Positions 16,518 through 26,198 of a stretch of 64,000 nt of DNA are shown here, piece after piece. Source of the stretch: Lactiplantibacillus daoliensis (GTDB taxonomy: Bacteria; Bacillota; Bacilli; Lactobacillales; Lactobacillaceae). The stretch is from NCBI RefSeq assembly GCF_005405005.1, contig NZ_BJDH01000001.1, positions 400,399-464,398 on the forward strand, read 5' to 3'. Positions within the stretch are counted from its first letter, which is position 1, and every line of letters begins with the position of its first letter. The notes beneath the pieces are model-generated. The model ran no database searches. It had not been told where the DNA came from and saw only the letters and a program-made list of their open reading frames with translations. The translations under genes were made by a program, and so were the position numbers.

Positions 16518-16917
16518 TTGAAACCCTCCCTTCATCTACTTGTTCAATACACCAATTGGCTAGTTCGGCAATCCGTTCTGATTGTTGAGTCAATTGTAGA
16601 TAGCCAAATACTGCTTCAAAACCGGTTGAAATTCGATACGTCACCACATCCGTATGCTTTGCTGAAGTATGACTTTTCGCATTCCGACCATGTTTAAAAA
16701 CATCGACCTCAGTTTCAGTCAAAATGTCCTCGGTTTGCATCCGTGCAATCAATGCCGCTTGTGCTTTGGCAGAAACGTAATGGGTCGCATGGTGGTGTAA
16801 CTTGGTAGGCTTCGTATACCCGAGTTCAATCATATGTTGGCGAATAAATGGTTCATACACGGCATCTCCCAGATAAGCGAGGGCAATGCCGTTTAGTTGT
16901 TGATAGTCGACTGTCAT
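16507..16917 (-). CDS. mrnC: Mini-ribonuclease III
   Basis: 136 residues: an RNase III catalytic domain without the double-strand-binding domain. The catalytic signature is [19 protein letters not shown], with a second acidic region near the C-terminus ([12 protein letters not shown]). In Bacillus MrnC matures 23S rRNA. It sits 1 bp after cysS, the same arrangement as in Bacillus. Confidence 0.94.
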   Translation of the reverse strand: MTVDYQQLNGIALAYLGDAVYEPFIRQHMIELGYTKPTKLHHHATHYVSAKAQAALIARMQTEDILTETEVDVFKHGRNAKSHTSAKHTDVVTYRISTGFEAVFGYLQLTQQSERIAELANWCIEQVDEGRVSNVN

Positions 16918-16918
16918 A

Positions 16919-18331
16919 TTAATCCTTTCTGAAACGAACCCCTTGAGGTGTATCTTCTAAAATAATCCCCTGGGCCTTTAAATCATCGCGAATTTGATCT
17001 GCTTTCGCGAAATCTTTATTTTTGCGCGCAGCTTCCCGTTCATCGATCAACGCTTGAATATCGGTATCTGCAAGTTCCGGTGCACTGGCAGTCAATTTGA
17101 CCCCAAAGACACTCGCTAGCGTCGTCAACGCCTTTTGTAAGGCTTGCACCGTTGTCTGCTGGACAGTTGTTTGACCAGCATAGACATTGGCTAATTTAGC
17201 CAACTCATAAACGGCTGCAATCCCATTCTGAACGTTGAAGTCATCGTCCATCGCCGTGACAAAGTGGTCAGTCAATGTGGTCAATTGGCCTTGCACCTCG
17301 GCATCATCACCGGCTTCAGCATCTTGCAAGCGATAATCCAAGTTACGATAAGCATTCTGCAATTTGCTCAAATTATTAGCCGCTTCATCTAAATTCTTCT
17401 GACTGTACTGAATTGGACGCCGATATTGGGTCGTGGCCATAAAGAACCGTAGAATCTGCGGATCGATTTGTTTAATAATATCATGAACTGTCACAAAGTT
17501 GCCTAAAGATTTACTCATTTTTTCATTATCATCGCCGACCGTGACAAACCCATTGTGTAACCAATAGTTCGCAAACTTTTGACCAGTTTTGGCTTCACTT
17601 TGTGCAATCTCATTTTCATGATGCGGAAATTCCAAATCTTGCCCACCACCATGGATATCAAAGCTATCACCTAAATACTTCGTTGACATCACCGAGCATT
17701 CGATGTGCCAGCCTGGCCGACCAGCGCCCCATGGGGAAGGCCACGAGATTTCATCTGGTTTGGCTGCTTTCCACAAAGCAAAATCAATTGGATCTTCTTT
17801 CCGGTCAGTTTCTTCATCAGCGGTATGCTGACTAGCGCCAACCTCTAGATCATCGATGCGTTGATCGGATAATTGACCATAGTTTTTAAATTTTCGTGTC
17901 CGATAATAGACATCGCCATCAGATTCATACGCGTAGTCCTTTTCAATTAAAACTTTAATAAAGTCAATAATCTCAGGAATGTTCTCAGAAGCCCGTGGAT
18001 GCGCCGTGGCTGGTTCAATATTGACTGCTTCAGTGTCAGCCATAAAGGCTTTAATAAATCGGTCGGCAATCGCAGGGACGGTTGTCTGGTCCTCCTTAGC
18101 CCGTTTGATCATTTTATCGTCCACATCGGTAAAGTTCGACACGTAGTCAACTTTAAAGCCACGATATTCAAAGTAACGCCGAATCGTGTCAAAAGCGATT
18201 GCCGAGCGAGCATTCCCAATATGAATATAGTTATAAACAGTGGGACCACAGACGTACATTTTGACCTCACCGGGAGTAATAGGTTTAAATGGTTCTTTCG
18301 TGCGGGTTAACGTATTAAATACTTGTAACAT
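16919..18331 (-). CDS. cysS: Cysteinyl-tRNA synthetase
   Basis: 470 residues from ATG 18331 (MLQVFNTL), with AAAGGAG upstream. Class I synthetase: zinc-binding Cys in [19 protein letters not shown] with the HIGH-like HIGN, zinc ligands further on ([19 protein letters not shown]) and KMSKSLGN. The leader carries a T-box (18414-18600) whose features fit tRNA-Cys, so expression should rise when uncharged tRNA-Cys accumulates. First gene of cysS-mrnC-rlmB-yacP. Confidence 0.97.
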   Translation of the reverse strand: MLQVFNTLTRTKEPFKPITPGEVKMYVCGPTVYNYIHIGNARSAIAFDTIRRYFEYRGFKVDYVSNFTDVDDKMIKRAKEDQTTVPAIADRFIKAFMADTEAVNIEPATAHPRASENIPEIIDFIKVLIEKDYAYESDGDVYYRTRKFKNYGQLSDQRIDDLEVGASQHTADEETDRKEDPIDFALWKAAKPDEISWPSPWGAGRPGWHIECSVMSTKYLGDSFDIHGGGQDLEFPHHENEIAQSEAKTGQKFANYWLHNGFVTVGDDNEKMSKSLGNFVTVHDIIKQIDPQILRFFMATTQYRRPIQYSQKNLDEAANNLSKLQNAYRNLDYRLQDAEAGDDAEVQGQLTTLTDHFVTAMDDDFNVQNGIAAVYELAKLANVYAGQTTVQQTTVQALQKALTTLASVFGVKLTASAPELADTDIQALIDEREAARKNKDFAKADQIRDDLKAQGIILEDTPQGVRFRKD

Positions 18332-18413
18332 CGCGTTTTCGCTCCTTTCAAAATCCATTCAATCATTTTTCAGTTGCTAGTTCTTATGCTAACTAGTTTC
18401 GCACGCCGCTATC

Positions 18414-18600
18414 AAAAAAGCGACTTTCATATCAAAGGATTCCTCCTCTGATACAAAAGACGCTTCCGCGTGCTTCCACTCTTGTTTCACCGTTGACCGG
18501 TCTCATTGCTGGGATAACGGCCACCCGATGACAAGTATGATAATCGCACTTCAACTTGATTCGCCACGACGTTCTCAGTTCCCGCCGTTTCCTGAAGACT
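18414..18600 (-). promoter_or_regulatory. T-box riboswitch upstream of cysS
   Basis: In the gltX-cysS gap, minus strand: a stem I region with CTGAGAACG-type internal loop, a TGC triplet in GAAGTGCGATT (about 18550) as likely specifier codon, then the T-box core AGTGGAAGCACGCGG (18473-18459). The bulge TGGA would pair with NCCA of tRNA-Cys, whose discriminator is U. An intrinsic terminator follows at 18464-18419 (AGCG/CGCT outer stem) with six T at 18419-18414. The T-box core is extended by two bases relative to the usual consensus. Confidence 0.82.
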
Positions 18601-18625
18601 TCTTCAAGCTTACTCTTATTATCAC

Positions 18626-20116
18626 TTATTTAGCTAATTCCGCGATCATGGCATCTAAGTGCTTCATCGTCGTTTCGCGACCTAATAATTCAATCGTTTC
18701 TGGCAATTCAGGACCGTGCATTTCGTGAGAAACGGCGATTCGAATTGGCATATACAATTGACGGCCTTTGATCTTCGTGTCTTTTTGAATTGACTTGATG
18801 GTCTTTTGAATTTCAGTGGCTTCGAAGACATCAACGTCTTCAATGCGCTTGCGGAATTCTTTCAAGACCGTTGGTGCGGTCTCAACGGCTAATTCAGCTT
18901 TGGCTTCATCGTTGATTTCAGCCGGACCGTTGAAGAACAAGTCAGCTAATTCTACGATTTGACCCGTGTAGCTCATTTGATTCTTGTAAAGTGAAACTAA
19001 CGTCCGGGTCCATTCGATTTGAGCTTGCGTTGGTCGTTTTGGTAACCGACCAGCCTTGATCAATTGGCGAATCGACATTGCGAAGACTTCATTTTCGTCA
19101 GACTTCTTAATGTATTGGTTATTGACCCATTCAAGCTTCTTACCGTCAAATGAAGCTGGTGATTTGCTCAAACGCTTTTCATCATACATCTTGATGAATT
19201 CACGCTTGGTGAACAATTCGTTTTCACCAACTGGTGACCAACCAAGTAAGATGATGAAGTTCAACATCGCTTCTGGTAAGTAACCTAATTCACGATATTG
19301 TTCGATAAATTGGAGCACCGTTTCGTCACGCTTGCTTAATTTCTTACCGGTTTCGGTATTGATAATTAAGCTCATGTGACCAAACTTTGGGGGATTCCAA
19401 CCAAAGGCTTCATAAATCATCAATTGTTTAGGCGTGTTGGCAACATGGTCATCCCCACGGAAAACGTGGCTGATTTGCATCATGTGGTCGTCAACAACAA
19501 CGGCAAAGTTATACGTTGGCATCCCATCCCGCTTCTTGATGACAAAGTCACCACCAACAGTCTTGGATTCGAAAGAAACGTTACCTTTAACCATGTCATC
19601 CCAAGCATAAGTTTGGCCTTCTGGGACATGGAAACGAATAACCGGTGTAATGCCAGCTGCTTTAGCGGCAGTAATTTTAGCCTGTTTTTCATCTTCACTC
19701 ATGCCGGCAAATTCATAGACATAATGTGGCATCTCTTTGCGTGCCTTTTGAGCATCGCGTTGTGCCGTCAATTCGTCTTCCGTCATGTATGATTCGTAGG
19801 CCTTACCCTCATCAACAAGTTGTTGAATCAAAGGATCATAGATTGATTTCCGTTCTGATTGACGATAAGGGCCAAAGTCGCCACCCTTGTCAGGACCTTC
19901 ATCCCAGTCAATCCCTAACCAGGCTAAGTTATCCATTTGGCTCTTTTCGCCGTCAGCGACATTCCGCTTCAAATCGGTGTCTTCAATCCGTAAGATAAAC
20001 TTTCCTTTATTATGCCGGGCAAACAAATAGTTAAATAATGCCGTCCGCGCATTACCAATGTGTAAATGGCCAGTTGGACTTGGTGCGTAACGCACACGAA
20101 TCTTGCTCTTTGCCAA
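18626..20116 (-). CDS. gltX: Glutamyl-tRNA synthetase
   Basis: 496 residues from TTG 20116 ([19 protein letters not shown]), with AGAGGCG upstream. The first ATG of the open frame (20137) would add a poorly conserved extension. Class I synthetase with HLHIGNART (HIGH) and GKKLSKRDE (KMSKS equivalent). The 188-bp gap before it (20117-20304) is rich in small hairpins (for example ACGGAA with TTCCGT) but has no T-box core. Likely charges both tRNA-Glu and tRNA-Gln, as in other Gram-positives without GlnRS; that is family knowledge. Confidence 0.96.
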   Translation of the reverse strand: MAKSKIRVRYAPSPTGHLHIGNARTALFNYLFARHNKGKFILRIEDTDLKRNVADGEKSQMDNLAWLGIDWDEGPDKGGDFGPYRQSERKSIYDPLIQQLVDEGKAYESYMTEDELTAQRDAQKARKEMPHYVYEFAGMSEDEKQAKITAAKAAGITPVIRFHVPEGQTYAWDDMVKGNVSFESKTVGGDFVIKKRDGMPTYNFAVVVDDHMMQISHVFRGDDHVANTPKQLMIYEAFGWNPPKFGHMSLIINTETGKKLSKRDETVLQFIEQYRELGYLPEAMLNFIILLGWSPVGENELFTKREFIKMYDEKRLSKSPASFDGKKLEWVNNQYIKKSDENEVFAMSIRQLIKAGRLPKRPTQAQIEWTRTLVSLYKNQMSYTGQIVELADLFFNGPAEINDEAKAELAVETAPTVLKEFRKRIEDVDVFEATEIQKTIKSIQKDTKIKGRQLYMPIRIAVSHEMHGPELPETIELLGRETTMKHLDAMIAELAK

Positions 20117-20304
20117 TGTGATTAACGCCTCTTTCATTTTTTATCAAAGCTTTAGTTACGACACGGAAGTTTTAGATTCCGTCTTCGACTCTTTACCTAG
20201 ATAGCCGAAATGTGCTCGGCCAAGCTACCGGCCTGACTTCACACGCTTGCTAGTCCAGTTTACAATTTTTAGCACTAAAAATAAAGGACTCCAGCGCATT
20301 CCGG

Positions 20305-21465
20305 CTATTTATTGCGGTGATTGTTATTATGATGATTATTGTTCTGGTTCTCATGCTCGGGTTTATCCGAAATACCACGGTTAGCATGCGCCAAGCGAGC
20401 GAAGATCATCCGACCGGCATCCGTTTGTAGCGCACTAGTGACGACGACATCGACTTTTTCGTTGATATAGAACTTCCCATCTTCAACGACGACCATCGTG
20501 CCATCATCCAAATAACCGACCCCTTGTTGTCGTTCGCTCCCGTTTTTAACGACCATGATATTCATTTCTTCACCAGGAATAACTCGTGGTTTGAGCGACT
20601 TAGCCAATTGGTTAATATTCAAGACTTGGACATTCTGAAACTCAATCACTTTGTTCAAGTTATAGTCGTTAGTGACAATGACCCCGTTGACCTTTTTAGC
20701 CAACTGAATCAATTTCGTATCAACTTCCGGAATATCTTCAAAATCACCTTTATACATTTCAACCGGAATGATATTTTCACTCTGTAACTTATTTAAAATA
20801 TCCAGACCTCGGCGGCCCCGAACCCGTTTGATACTGTCAGCGGAGTCCGCAATGTATTGCAATTCATACAAGACGAAGTTAGGCACTAACAAAGTTCCTT
20901 CGAGAAAACCCGTTTTGACCAAATCATAAATGCGGCCATCAATTAAAATGTTCGTATCTAAAATTTTATAATGGTGATAGTTCTGATCCGGTTGCGCATC
21001 TGTAATTTCTGGTGACGTTTCTTTTTCGCGCCGACGGAAATTGAAGACTTTTCGCCATTCGTCGATTCGAGTGGTCCCAACCCGGGCACCAATGTAACCG
21101 AAAAACAGCATTAGAATAATCGGGACGACCGTGTTCAATAAGAATAATGGACTGCGATTGAATAATTGCGAAATCAGAACCGCGATCAGTAACCCAATAA
21201 TGAACCCGACACTCCCGAATAATAAAGTCATCGGATTTTGCTTTGATAAATTCTTTTCAACACGATCAACTAATCGCATTGCCGCATTCGCTAAAAATAG
21301 TGATAACACCCAAAGCACGAGTGCCCCCAACAAAAAGTTAGTCAAAATATTATTTAATAACGGATTCGGTTGCGCCCAAATCGTGCTCCACAAAAATGGC
21401 AGGTAAGTTAATCCCAACGTCCCACCAACGACAATGAACACGAGTCGCACCGTTAATTTCTTCAT
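20305..21465 (-). CDS. PIN-TRAM membrane protein (YacL-like)
   Basis: 386 residues. Four hydrophobic helices occupy residues ~5-135 (FIVVGGTLGLTYLPFLW; LLGALVLWVLSLFLA; LFGSVGFIIGLLIAVLI; VVPIILMLFFGYIGA). A PIN nuclease-like domain follows (ILDTNILIDGRI, LQYIADSADSIKRVRGRRGL, IVTNDYNLNKV), then a TRAM domain (GSERQQGVGYLDDGTMVVVE). The tail is a low-complexity N/H run. Homologues sit between radA and gltX in many Firmicutes. The biochemical function is unknown; RNA binding or cleavage is inferred from the domains. Confidence 0.92.
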   Translation of the reverse strand: MKKLTVRLVFIVVGGTLGLTYLPFLWSTIWAQPNPLLNNILTNFLLGALVLWVLSLFLANAAMRLVDRVEKNLSKQNPMTLLFGSVGFIIGLLIAVLISQLFNRSPLFLLNTVVPIILMLFFGYIGARVGTTRIDEWRKVFNFRRREKETSPEITDAQPDQNYHHYKILDTNILIDGRIYDLVKTGFLEGTLLVPNFVLYELQYIADSADSIKRVRGRRGLDILNKLQSENIIPVEMYKGDFEDIPEVDTKLIQLAKKVNGVIVTNDYNLNKVIEFQNVQVLNINQLAKSLKPRVIPGEEMNIMVVKNGSERQQGVGYLDDGTMVVVEDGKFYINEKVDVVVTSALQTDAGRMIFARLAHANRGISDKPEHENQNNNHHNNNHRNK

Positions 21466-21486
21466 GGCGTCAGCCCCTTTTTACGT

Positions 21487-22863
21487 TTATTTTGGTTGTT
21501 GCAAAGCCAATTGGAGTGCTTCTTTTAAAGTGGCGACACCAATGACATCGATCCCCTTTGGAATATCCCAGCCTTGCAAATTGTTCTTTGGTACAAAAAT
21601 TCGTTTGAAGCCTAATTTAGCCGCTTCACCAACCCGTTGCTCAATACGATTGACCCGGCGAATTTCACCAGTCAAGCCAACTTCACCGACAAAGCAGTCA
21701 CTTGGCCGTGTTTGTTGATCGCGATAGCTTGAAGCCACACTGACTGCAATTGCTAAGTCAATCGCTGGTTCATCCAATTTCACACCACCAGCCGCCTTTA
21801 GATAAGCATCCTGGTTCTGTAACATTAGACTAGCCCGTTTTTCCAGTACCGCCATTAACAGTGATACCCGATTATGATCCAGACCACTGGCCGTCCGCTT
21901 GGCGTTACCAAACACAGTTGGTGTCACCAAAGCTTGGACTTCAACTAAAATCGGCCGCGTACCTTCCATTGAAACCACAATTGCCGAACCGGTGGCATCT
22001 TTAAGCCGTTCCTCCAAGAATATTTCTGACGGATTGGCGACTTCATATAGGCCACCCGTCCGCATTTCAAAAATCCCCAGTTCATTAGTTGAGCCAAAAC
22101 GGTTTTTAACCGCCCGTAAGATTCGGTAGGTGTGGTGTAAATCGCCTTCAAAGTAAAGCACGGTATCCACCATATGTTCCAAAATCTTTGGCCCGGCAAT
22201 CGCACCACCCTTGGTCACATGACCCACAATAAAGATAGTAATGCCATTCGTCTTCGAAATCTGCAGTAATTCAGCCGTAATTTCACGAATTTGAGAAACT
22301 GACCCAATCGCTGAATCGACATCTGGTTCTTGCATCGTTTGGACCGAATCAATCACAACGTATTGTGGTTTAGTGGTCTCAATGGTTGACCGAATATTGC
22401 TCATATCGGTTTCTGGATATAAATAAAAGTCTTCACTCTCAACTTTTAACCGTTCCGCTCGCATTTTAACTTGTGAAGCACTCTCTTCACCAGTCACGTA
22501 TAAAACAGAGCCACCGGTTTCAGCTAATTGACCAGAAACTTGCAACAGCAAGGTTGATTTCCCAATTCCAGGATCGCCACCAATTAAGACCAATGAGCCC
22601 GGTACCACACCGCCACCAAGAACCCGATTGAATTCCTGTAACTTAGTCTTCACGCGGGGCGTCTTCGTCAAAGAAACTTCCTTGAGTCGTTGTGGCTTAG
22701 CTTGTTTGCCAGCAAAACTAACCCGTGATTTCCGATTAGGTGTTTTATCAAAATGTTCTTCAACTAAAGTATTCCACTCACCACAATTGGGACAACGTCC
22801 TAAATAGCGCGGCGTCGAATACCCACAATTGGAACAAACGAATTGTGTTTTAACTTTTGCCAC
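21487..22863 (-). CDS. radA: DNA repair protein RadA (Sms)
   Basis: 458 residues from a GTG with GGAGG upstream. RadA is a RecA-like helicase that promotes branch migration in recombination. Domains: N-terminal zinc finger ([21 protein letters not shown]), Walker [13 protein letters not shown] near residue 95, the RadA-specific KNRFGSTNE near 255, and a C-terminal Lon-protease-like domain ([29 protein letters not shown]). yacL begins 21 bp after it. Confidence 0.97.
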   Translation of the reverse strand: MAKVKTQFVCSNCGYSTPRYLGRCPNCGEWNTLVEEHFDKTPNRKSRVSFAGKQAKPQRLKEVSLTKTPRVKTKLQEFNRVLGGGVVPGSLVLIGGDPGIGKSTLLLQVSGQLAETGGSVLYVTGEESASQVKMRAERLKVESEDFYLYPETDMSNIRSTIETTKPQYVVIDSVQTMQEPDVDSAIGSVSQIREITAELLQISKTNGITIFIVGHVTKGGAIAGPKILEHMVDTVLYFEGDLHHTYRILRAVKNRFGSTNELGIFEMRTGGLYEVANPSEIFLEERLKDATGSAIVVSMEGTRPILVEVQALVTPTVFGNAKRTASGLDHNRVSLLMAVLEKRASLMLQNQDAYLKAAGGVKLDEPAIDLAIAVSVASSYRDQQTRPSDCFVGEVGLTGEIRRVNRIEQRVGEAAKLGFKRIFVPKNNLQGWDIPKGIDVIGVATLKEALQLALQQPK

Positions 22864-22976
22864 TAATCATTTCCTCCAATCTAACAGCTCGATCATTGAT
22901 TAAATATAGTCACCTTTTATTCTACCATTAATGGCTCTGAAAGCCGTTAAATTACCTTGGTTTAACCTATTTTTAG

Positions 22977-23513
22977 TTATTTACCACTCGAACCAAAGCC
23001 GCCAGCTCTGGTCGTCTTGATCTCAGCTTCATCCGTTGCGATCAAATACTGGGTAAAGATTCCTTGACCGATTCGCTCACCCTTCTTGATATGAACATCT
23101 CGAATGCCCATGTTAATCAACTGGATAAAAATTTCGCCTTCATTGTTATCATTATCATAATAGTCAGCATCAATTACCCCAATCCCATTGGGCAAAATCA
23201 AGCCACGTTTGAGGGGATTGCTAGACCGATTAGCAATCATTAAGTATTCATCATCATTCATATAGGCTTTGATCCCTGTTGGTACCAAGAAGGGTTTGAG
23301 TGTCTTGGCAGCCGCATCTAGATCAGTCGCTGAAGACGTTTCACCATGTCGTAGTTGCCAAAGTACTTTAATGAAATTAAATTTCCAGATTGACGGTAAC
23401 GTAAAATCAACGGCCGCTTCAAAATCATAACCGGCGGCCTTTTTAGTTGTTCGATAAGGAATTGTTAATCCTGCCTGTGCATATTTACTCACAATTTTAA
23501 AGCCACGTGCCAT
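22977..23513 (-). CDS. dut: dUTP diphosphatase (trimeric dUTPase family)
   Basis: 178 residues. It hydrolyses dUTP to dUMP and PPi, keeping uracil out of DNA. Motifs: AGYDFEAA near residue 28, ANRSSNPLKRGLILPNGIGVIDADYY near 100-125, INMGIRDVHIKKGERIGQ, and the C-terminal arm TTRAGGFGSSGK. An insertion of ~30 residues after the first motif (PSIWKFNFIKVLWQLRHGE) makes it longer than the ~145-residue standard enzyme. It is transcribed away from the GNAT-rpiA unit. Confidence 0.94.
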   Translation of the reverse strand: MARGFKIVSKYAQAGLTIPYRTTKKAAGYDFEAAVDFTLPSIWKFNFIKVLWQLRHGETSSATDLDAAAKTLKPFLVPTGIKAYMNDDEYLMIANRSSNPLKRGLILPNGIGVIDADYYDNDNNEGEIFIQLINMGIRDVHIKKGERIGQGIFTQYLIATDEAEIKTTRAGGFGSSGK

Positions 23514-23671
23514 TTTTATTTCCTACTTTCTTGTATGGTTTCATTTCTATAGATCATCGCTAGTTGTCGACTCATGCTAAATCGATGTGCCTATTTTTCA
23601 CAGTTGTTTCAGTGATAATAAAACACACCCGATATCGTTAATATTTTACCATACTTCAGCTAGTTGTATCG

Positions 23672-23700
23672 TTGACAAATCAGGCATTTATCGGTTTAAT
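23672..23700 (+). promoter_or_regulatory. Promoter of GNAT-rpiA
   Basis: Perfect TTGACA (23672-23677), a 17-bp spacer and TTTAAT (23695-23700), 40 bp before the acetyltransferase start. Confidence 0.75.
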
Positions 23701-23740
23701 TACCATGAGTATTAAAACCCTTTACAAGGTGGTGACAACA

Positions 23741-24025
23741 ATGGAATTCACGCGTGAACCAAATCGATTTTACTTTAATGATCAAGCTGGAAAGCTAGCC
23801 GGCGAAATCACCTTTCCTGCCATCCAAGACGGTCAGGTTTGGGTTATTGAACACACCTTTGTCCGCGACGACTTCGGTCATCAAGGTATCGCCGGGCAAT
23901 TAGTGATGGCTGTCATCGACGCCGCCCGTGCTGAGCATAAAAAAATCAAACCGCTTTGCACTTACGCTAAAGCATTCTTTGATCGTCACCCTGAGGTAGC
24001 AGATGTCTTAGCCAATCAAAATTAA
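23741..24025 (+). CDS. Small GNAT-fold N-acetyltransferase (YjdJ-like, COG2388)
   Basis: 94 residues from ATG 23741 (MEFTREP), with AAGGTGGTGA upstream. The open frame upstream crosses the promoter and is rejected. It is a minimal GNAT domain: beta strands with [16 protein letters not shown] and [22 protein letters not shown], the latter holding the acetyl-CoA pyrophosphate loop (GHQGIAGQL), then [13 protein letters not shown]. Substrate unknown. It precedes rpiA by 13 bp and is probably cotranscribed. Confidence 0.85.
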   Translation: MEFTREPNRFYFNDQAGKLAGEITFPAIQDGQVWVIEHTFVRDDFGHQGIAGQLVMAVIDAARAEHKKIKPLCTYAKAFFDRHPEVADVLANQN

Positions 24026-24038
24026 GGAGCATTCCAAA

Positions 24039-24722
24039 ATGACTCAAGATCAATTGAAACAACTTGTCGGTCAAAAGGCCGTAGAATATATCAAAGATGG
24101 CATGCAAGTCGGTCTCGGCACTGGTTCTACCGTTAAATTCATGGTAGATGCCCTCGGCGAGCGTGTAAAAAAGGAACACCTCAATATTGTTGGCGTTTCA
24201 ACTTCTGATCGAACAGCAGCGCAAGCAAAACGCTTAGGAATTCCCATGAAGTCCGTTGATGAAGTCGACCACCTTGACTTGACGATTGATGGTGCGGATG
24301 AAATTTCCGCAGACTATCAAGGCGTTAAAGGCGGTGGCGCGGCCTTATTATTTGAAAAAATCGTGGCCATTAATTCTGACAAGGTGATGTGGATCGTTGA
24401 TGAAAGCAAGATGGTTAAACAGCTGGGTGCGTTTGGTCTACCCGTTGAAGTGATCCCTTACGGTAGCCAACATATCTTCGAAAAGATGGCCGCTAAAGGG
24501 TATCATCCCGTTTTCCGTAAAGTCGACGGTGAATTTGTCCGAACAGATTCTAATAATTATCTCATCGACCTGCACCTGAACCCCATTACCGATCCCCATG
24601 CACTGGCCGAAGATTTAATTCACATGGTCGGTGTGGTTGAACATGGTCTATTTTTAGATATGGTCAATACGATTATTGTCGGTCATGAAAACGGTCCCGA
24701 AGTCATTGAAACACGCCCTTAA
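24039..24722 (+). CDS. rpiA: Ribose-5-phosphate isomerase A
   Basis: 227 residues; AAGGAG upstream of ATG 24039. It interconverts ribose 5-phosphate and ribulose 5-phosphate in the pentose phosphate/phosphoketolase pathways. Signature segments are [19 protein letters not shown] near 26-45, [26 protein letters not shown] with the catalytic Asp residues, and [14 protein letters not shown] with the catalytic Glu. Confidence 0.97.
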   Translation: MTQDQLKQLVGQKAVEYIKDGMQVGLGTGSTVKFMVDALGERVKKEHLNIVGVSTSDRTAAQAKRLGIPMKSVDEVDHLDLTIDGADEISADYQGVKGGGAALLFEKIVAINSDKVMWIVDESKMVKQLGAFGLPVEVIPYGSQHIFEKMAAKGYHPVFRKVDGEFVRTDSNNYLIDLHLNPITDPHALAEDLIHMVGVVEHGLFLDMVNTIIVGHENGPEVIETRP

Positions 24723-24742
24723 TTTAAATAATTTCAGAACAC

Positions 24743-24771
24743 TTGCCGGAAAGTCGGTTTACCGATACAAT
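24743..24771 (+). promoter_or_regulatory. Promoter of pepC
   Basis: TTGCCG (24743-24748), a 17-bp spacer and TACAAT (24766-24771), 28 bp before the pepC start. Confidence 0.65.
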
Positions 24772-24799
24772 TAAAATAAGATTAAAGGAGTGTGATTTT

Positions 24800-26131
24800 T
24801 TGAGTAAAGCAATTAGTATGGATCAAATCGCTAATTTCCAAGCTGATTTAGATCAACGCGCAGAGGCAAAAGTCATCGAACGCGCCGTTACCAAGAATGG
24901 TATCTTAGCAAGCAGCCAAGATACGCAAGCCATGAGTCAAACGACCCCAGTATTTTCCATTGATTTGGATACCGGTGGCGTTGCTAACCAAAAACAAAGT
25001 GGTCGTTGCTGGATGTTTGCCGCATTAAACACGATGCGTCACTCATTAGCCGATCGTTTCAAATTAAAAAACTTCGAATTATCACAAAACTACACCTTCT
25101 TCTGGGACAAATTCGAAAAAGCAAACTACTTCTACGAAAATGTCTTGGCAACTGCTGATCAACCAACCAGCAGTCGTAAAGTGGCTTGGTTAATGACCAC
25201 CCCACAACAAGATGGTGGCCAATGGGATATGCTCGTCGCCATTATCCAAAAATACGGGATTGTGCCTAAGAGTGTCATGCCTGAAACTTATAACAGTTCA
25301 AAGTCTGCTGAAATCAACAGTACTTTAAACTTAAAGTTACGTAAAGACGCTGTCGAATTACGTGAATTGGTCGCTGCTAAAGCTACCAACGATCAAATTC
25401 AAGACCGCAAAGAAAAAATGTTAAATGAAGTTTACCGGATGTTGTCTTATGCATTTGGCGAACCCGTTAACGAATTTGACTGGGAATATCGTGATGATGA
25501 TAAGAATTATCATATCGACCAAGGCTTAACACCACAAAGCTTCTTCAAGAAGTACATTGGCTGGAACTTGGACGATTACGTTTCAATCATCAACGCCCCA
25601 ACCGATGACAAACCATACAACCACACCTACACGATTGAAATGTTAGGTAACGTTTTGGGTGGCCGCGAAGTTAAACATTTGAACGTTACGATGGCTGACT
25701 TCAAACAACTTGCAATCAACCAACTTCAAGCTGGTCAATCTGTTTGGTTCGGTTGTGATGTTGGTAAATCATCCGACCGTCAAAAGGGTGTCATGGCAAC
25801 CGACGTTTATGGGACTGATGAATTATTTGATATTGACCTCGCTATGTCTAAGGCAGAACGCCTAGATTACGGTCAAAGTCTGATGACTCATGCTATGGTT
25901 ATCACCGGTGTCGACCTCGTTAACGGTCAACCAACTAAATGGAAGGTTGAAAACAGCTGGGGTGACAAAGTCGGCGAAAAGGGCTTCTTCGTTATGAGTG
26001 ATGCCTGGATGGACGAATATTGTTACCAAGTTGTTGTTAACAAACAATTCTTACCTGATGAACTCAAGACGGCTCAAGCAGAAAAGCCAACGGTCTTAGC
26101 ACCTTGGGATCCAATGGGCGCCTTAGCATAA
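24800..26131 (+). CDS. pepC: Aminopeptidase C (bleomycin-hydrolase family, C1B)
   Basis: 443 residues from TTG 24800 (MSKAISMDQI), with AAAGGAG upstream; the size matches PepC of lactic acid bacteria. A cytosolic cysteine aminopeptidase that trims peptides taken up by the cell. Active site: KQSGRCWMFAALN with Cys70, SLMTHAMVITGVD with the His near 362, and WKVENSWGDK with the Asn. The C-terminus (PWDPMGALA) lies in the catalytic cleft in this family and sets aminopeptidase specificity. It has its own promoter and terminator. Confidence 0.97.
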   Translation: MSKAISMDQIANFQADLDQRAEAKVIERAVTKNGILASSQDTQAMSQTTPVFSIDLDTGGVANQKQSGRCWMFAALNTMRHSLADRFKLKNFELSQNYTFFWDKFEKANYFYENVLATADQPTSSRKVAWLMTTPQQDGGQWDMLVAIIQKYGIVPKSVMPETYNSSKSAEINSTLNLKLRKDAVELRELVAAKATNDQIQDRKEKMLNEVYRMLSYAFGEPVNEFDWEYRDDDKNYHIDQGLTPQSFFKKYIGWNLDDYVSIINAPTDDKPYNHTYTIEMLGNVLGGREVKHLNVTMADFKQLAINQLQAGQSVWFGCDVGKSSDRQKGVMATDVYGTDELFDIDLAMSKAERLDYGQSLMTHAMVITGVDLVNGQPTKWKVENSWGDKVGEKGFFVMSDAWMDEYCYQVVVNKQFLPDELKTAQAEKPTVLAPWDPMGALA

Positions 26132-26143
26132 TCGCTGAGTCAT

Positions 26144-26196
26144 AAAAATCCAATTTTAGTTAATCATTAAGTTGATTAGCTGAAATTGGATTTTTT
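26144..26196. terminator. Bidirectional terminator between pepC and the multicopper oxidase
   Basis: AAAATCCAATTTTAGTTAAT with ATTAGCTGAAATTGGATTTT form a ~22-bp imperfect stem with A- and T-tracts on both sides. Confidence 0.9.
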
Positions 26197-26198
26197 GT

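Noticed and set aside
20117..20304. T-box upstream of gltX
   Set aside because: Several small hairpins are present but no TGG-containing T-box core or specifier stem was found.
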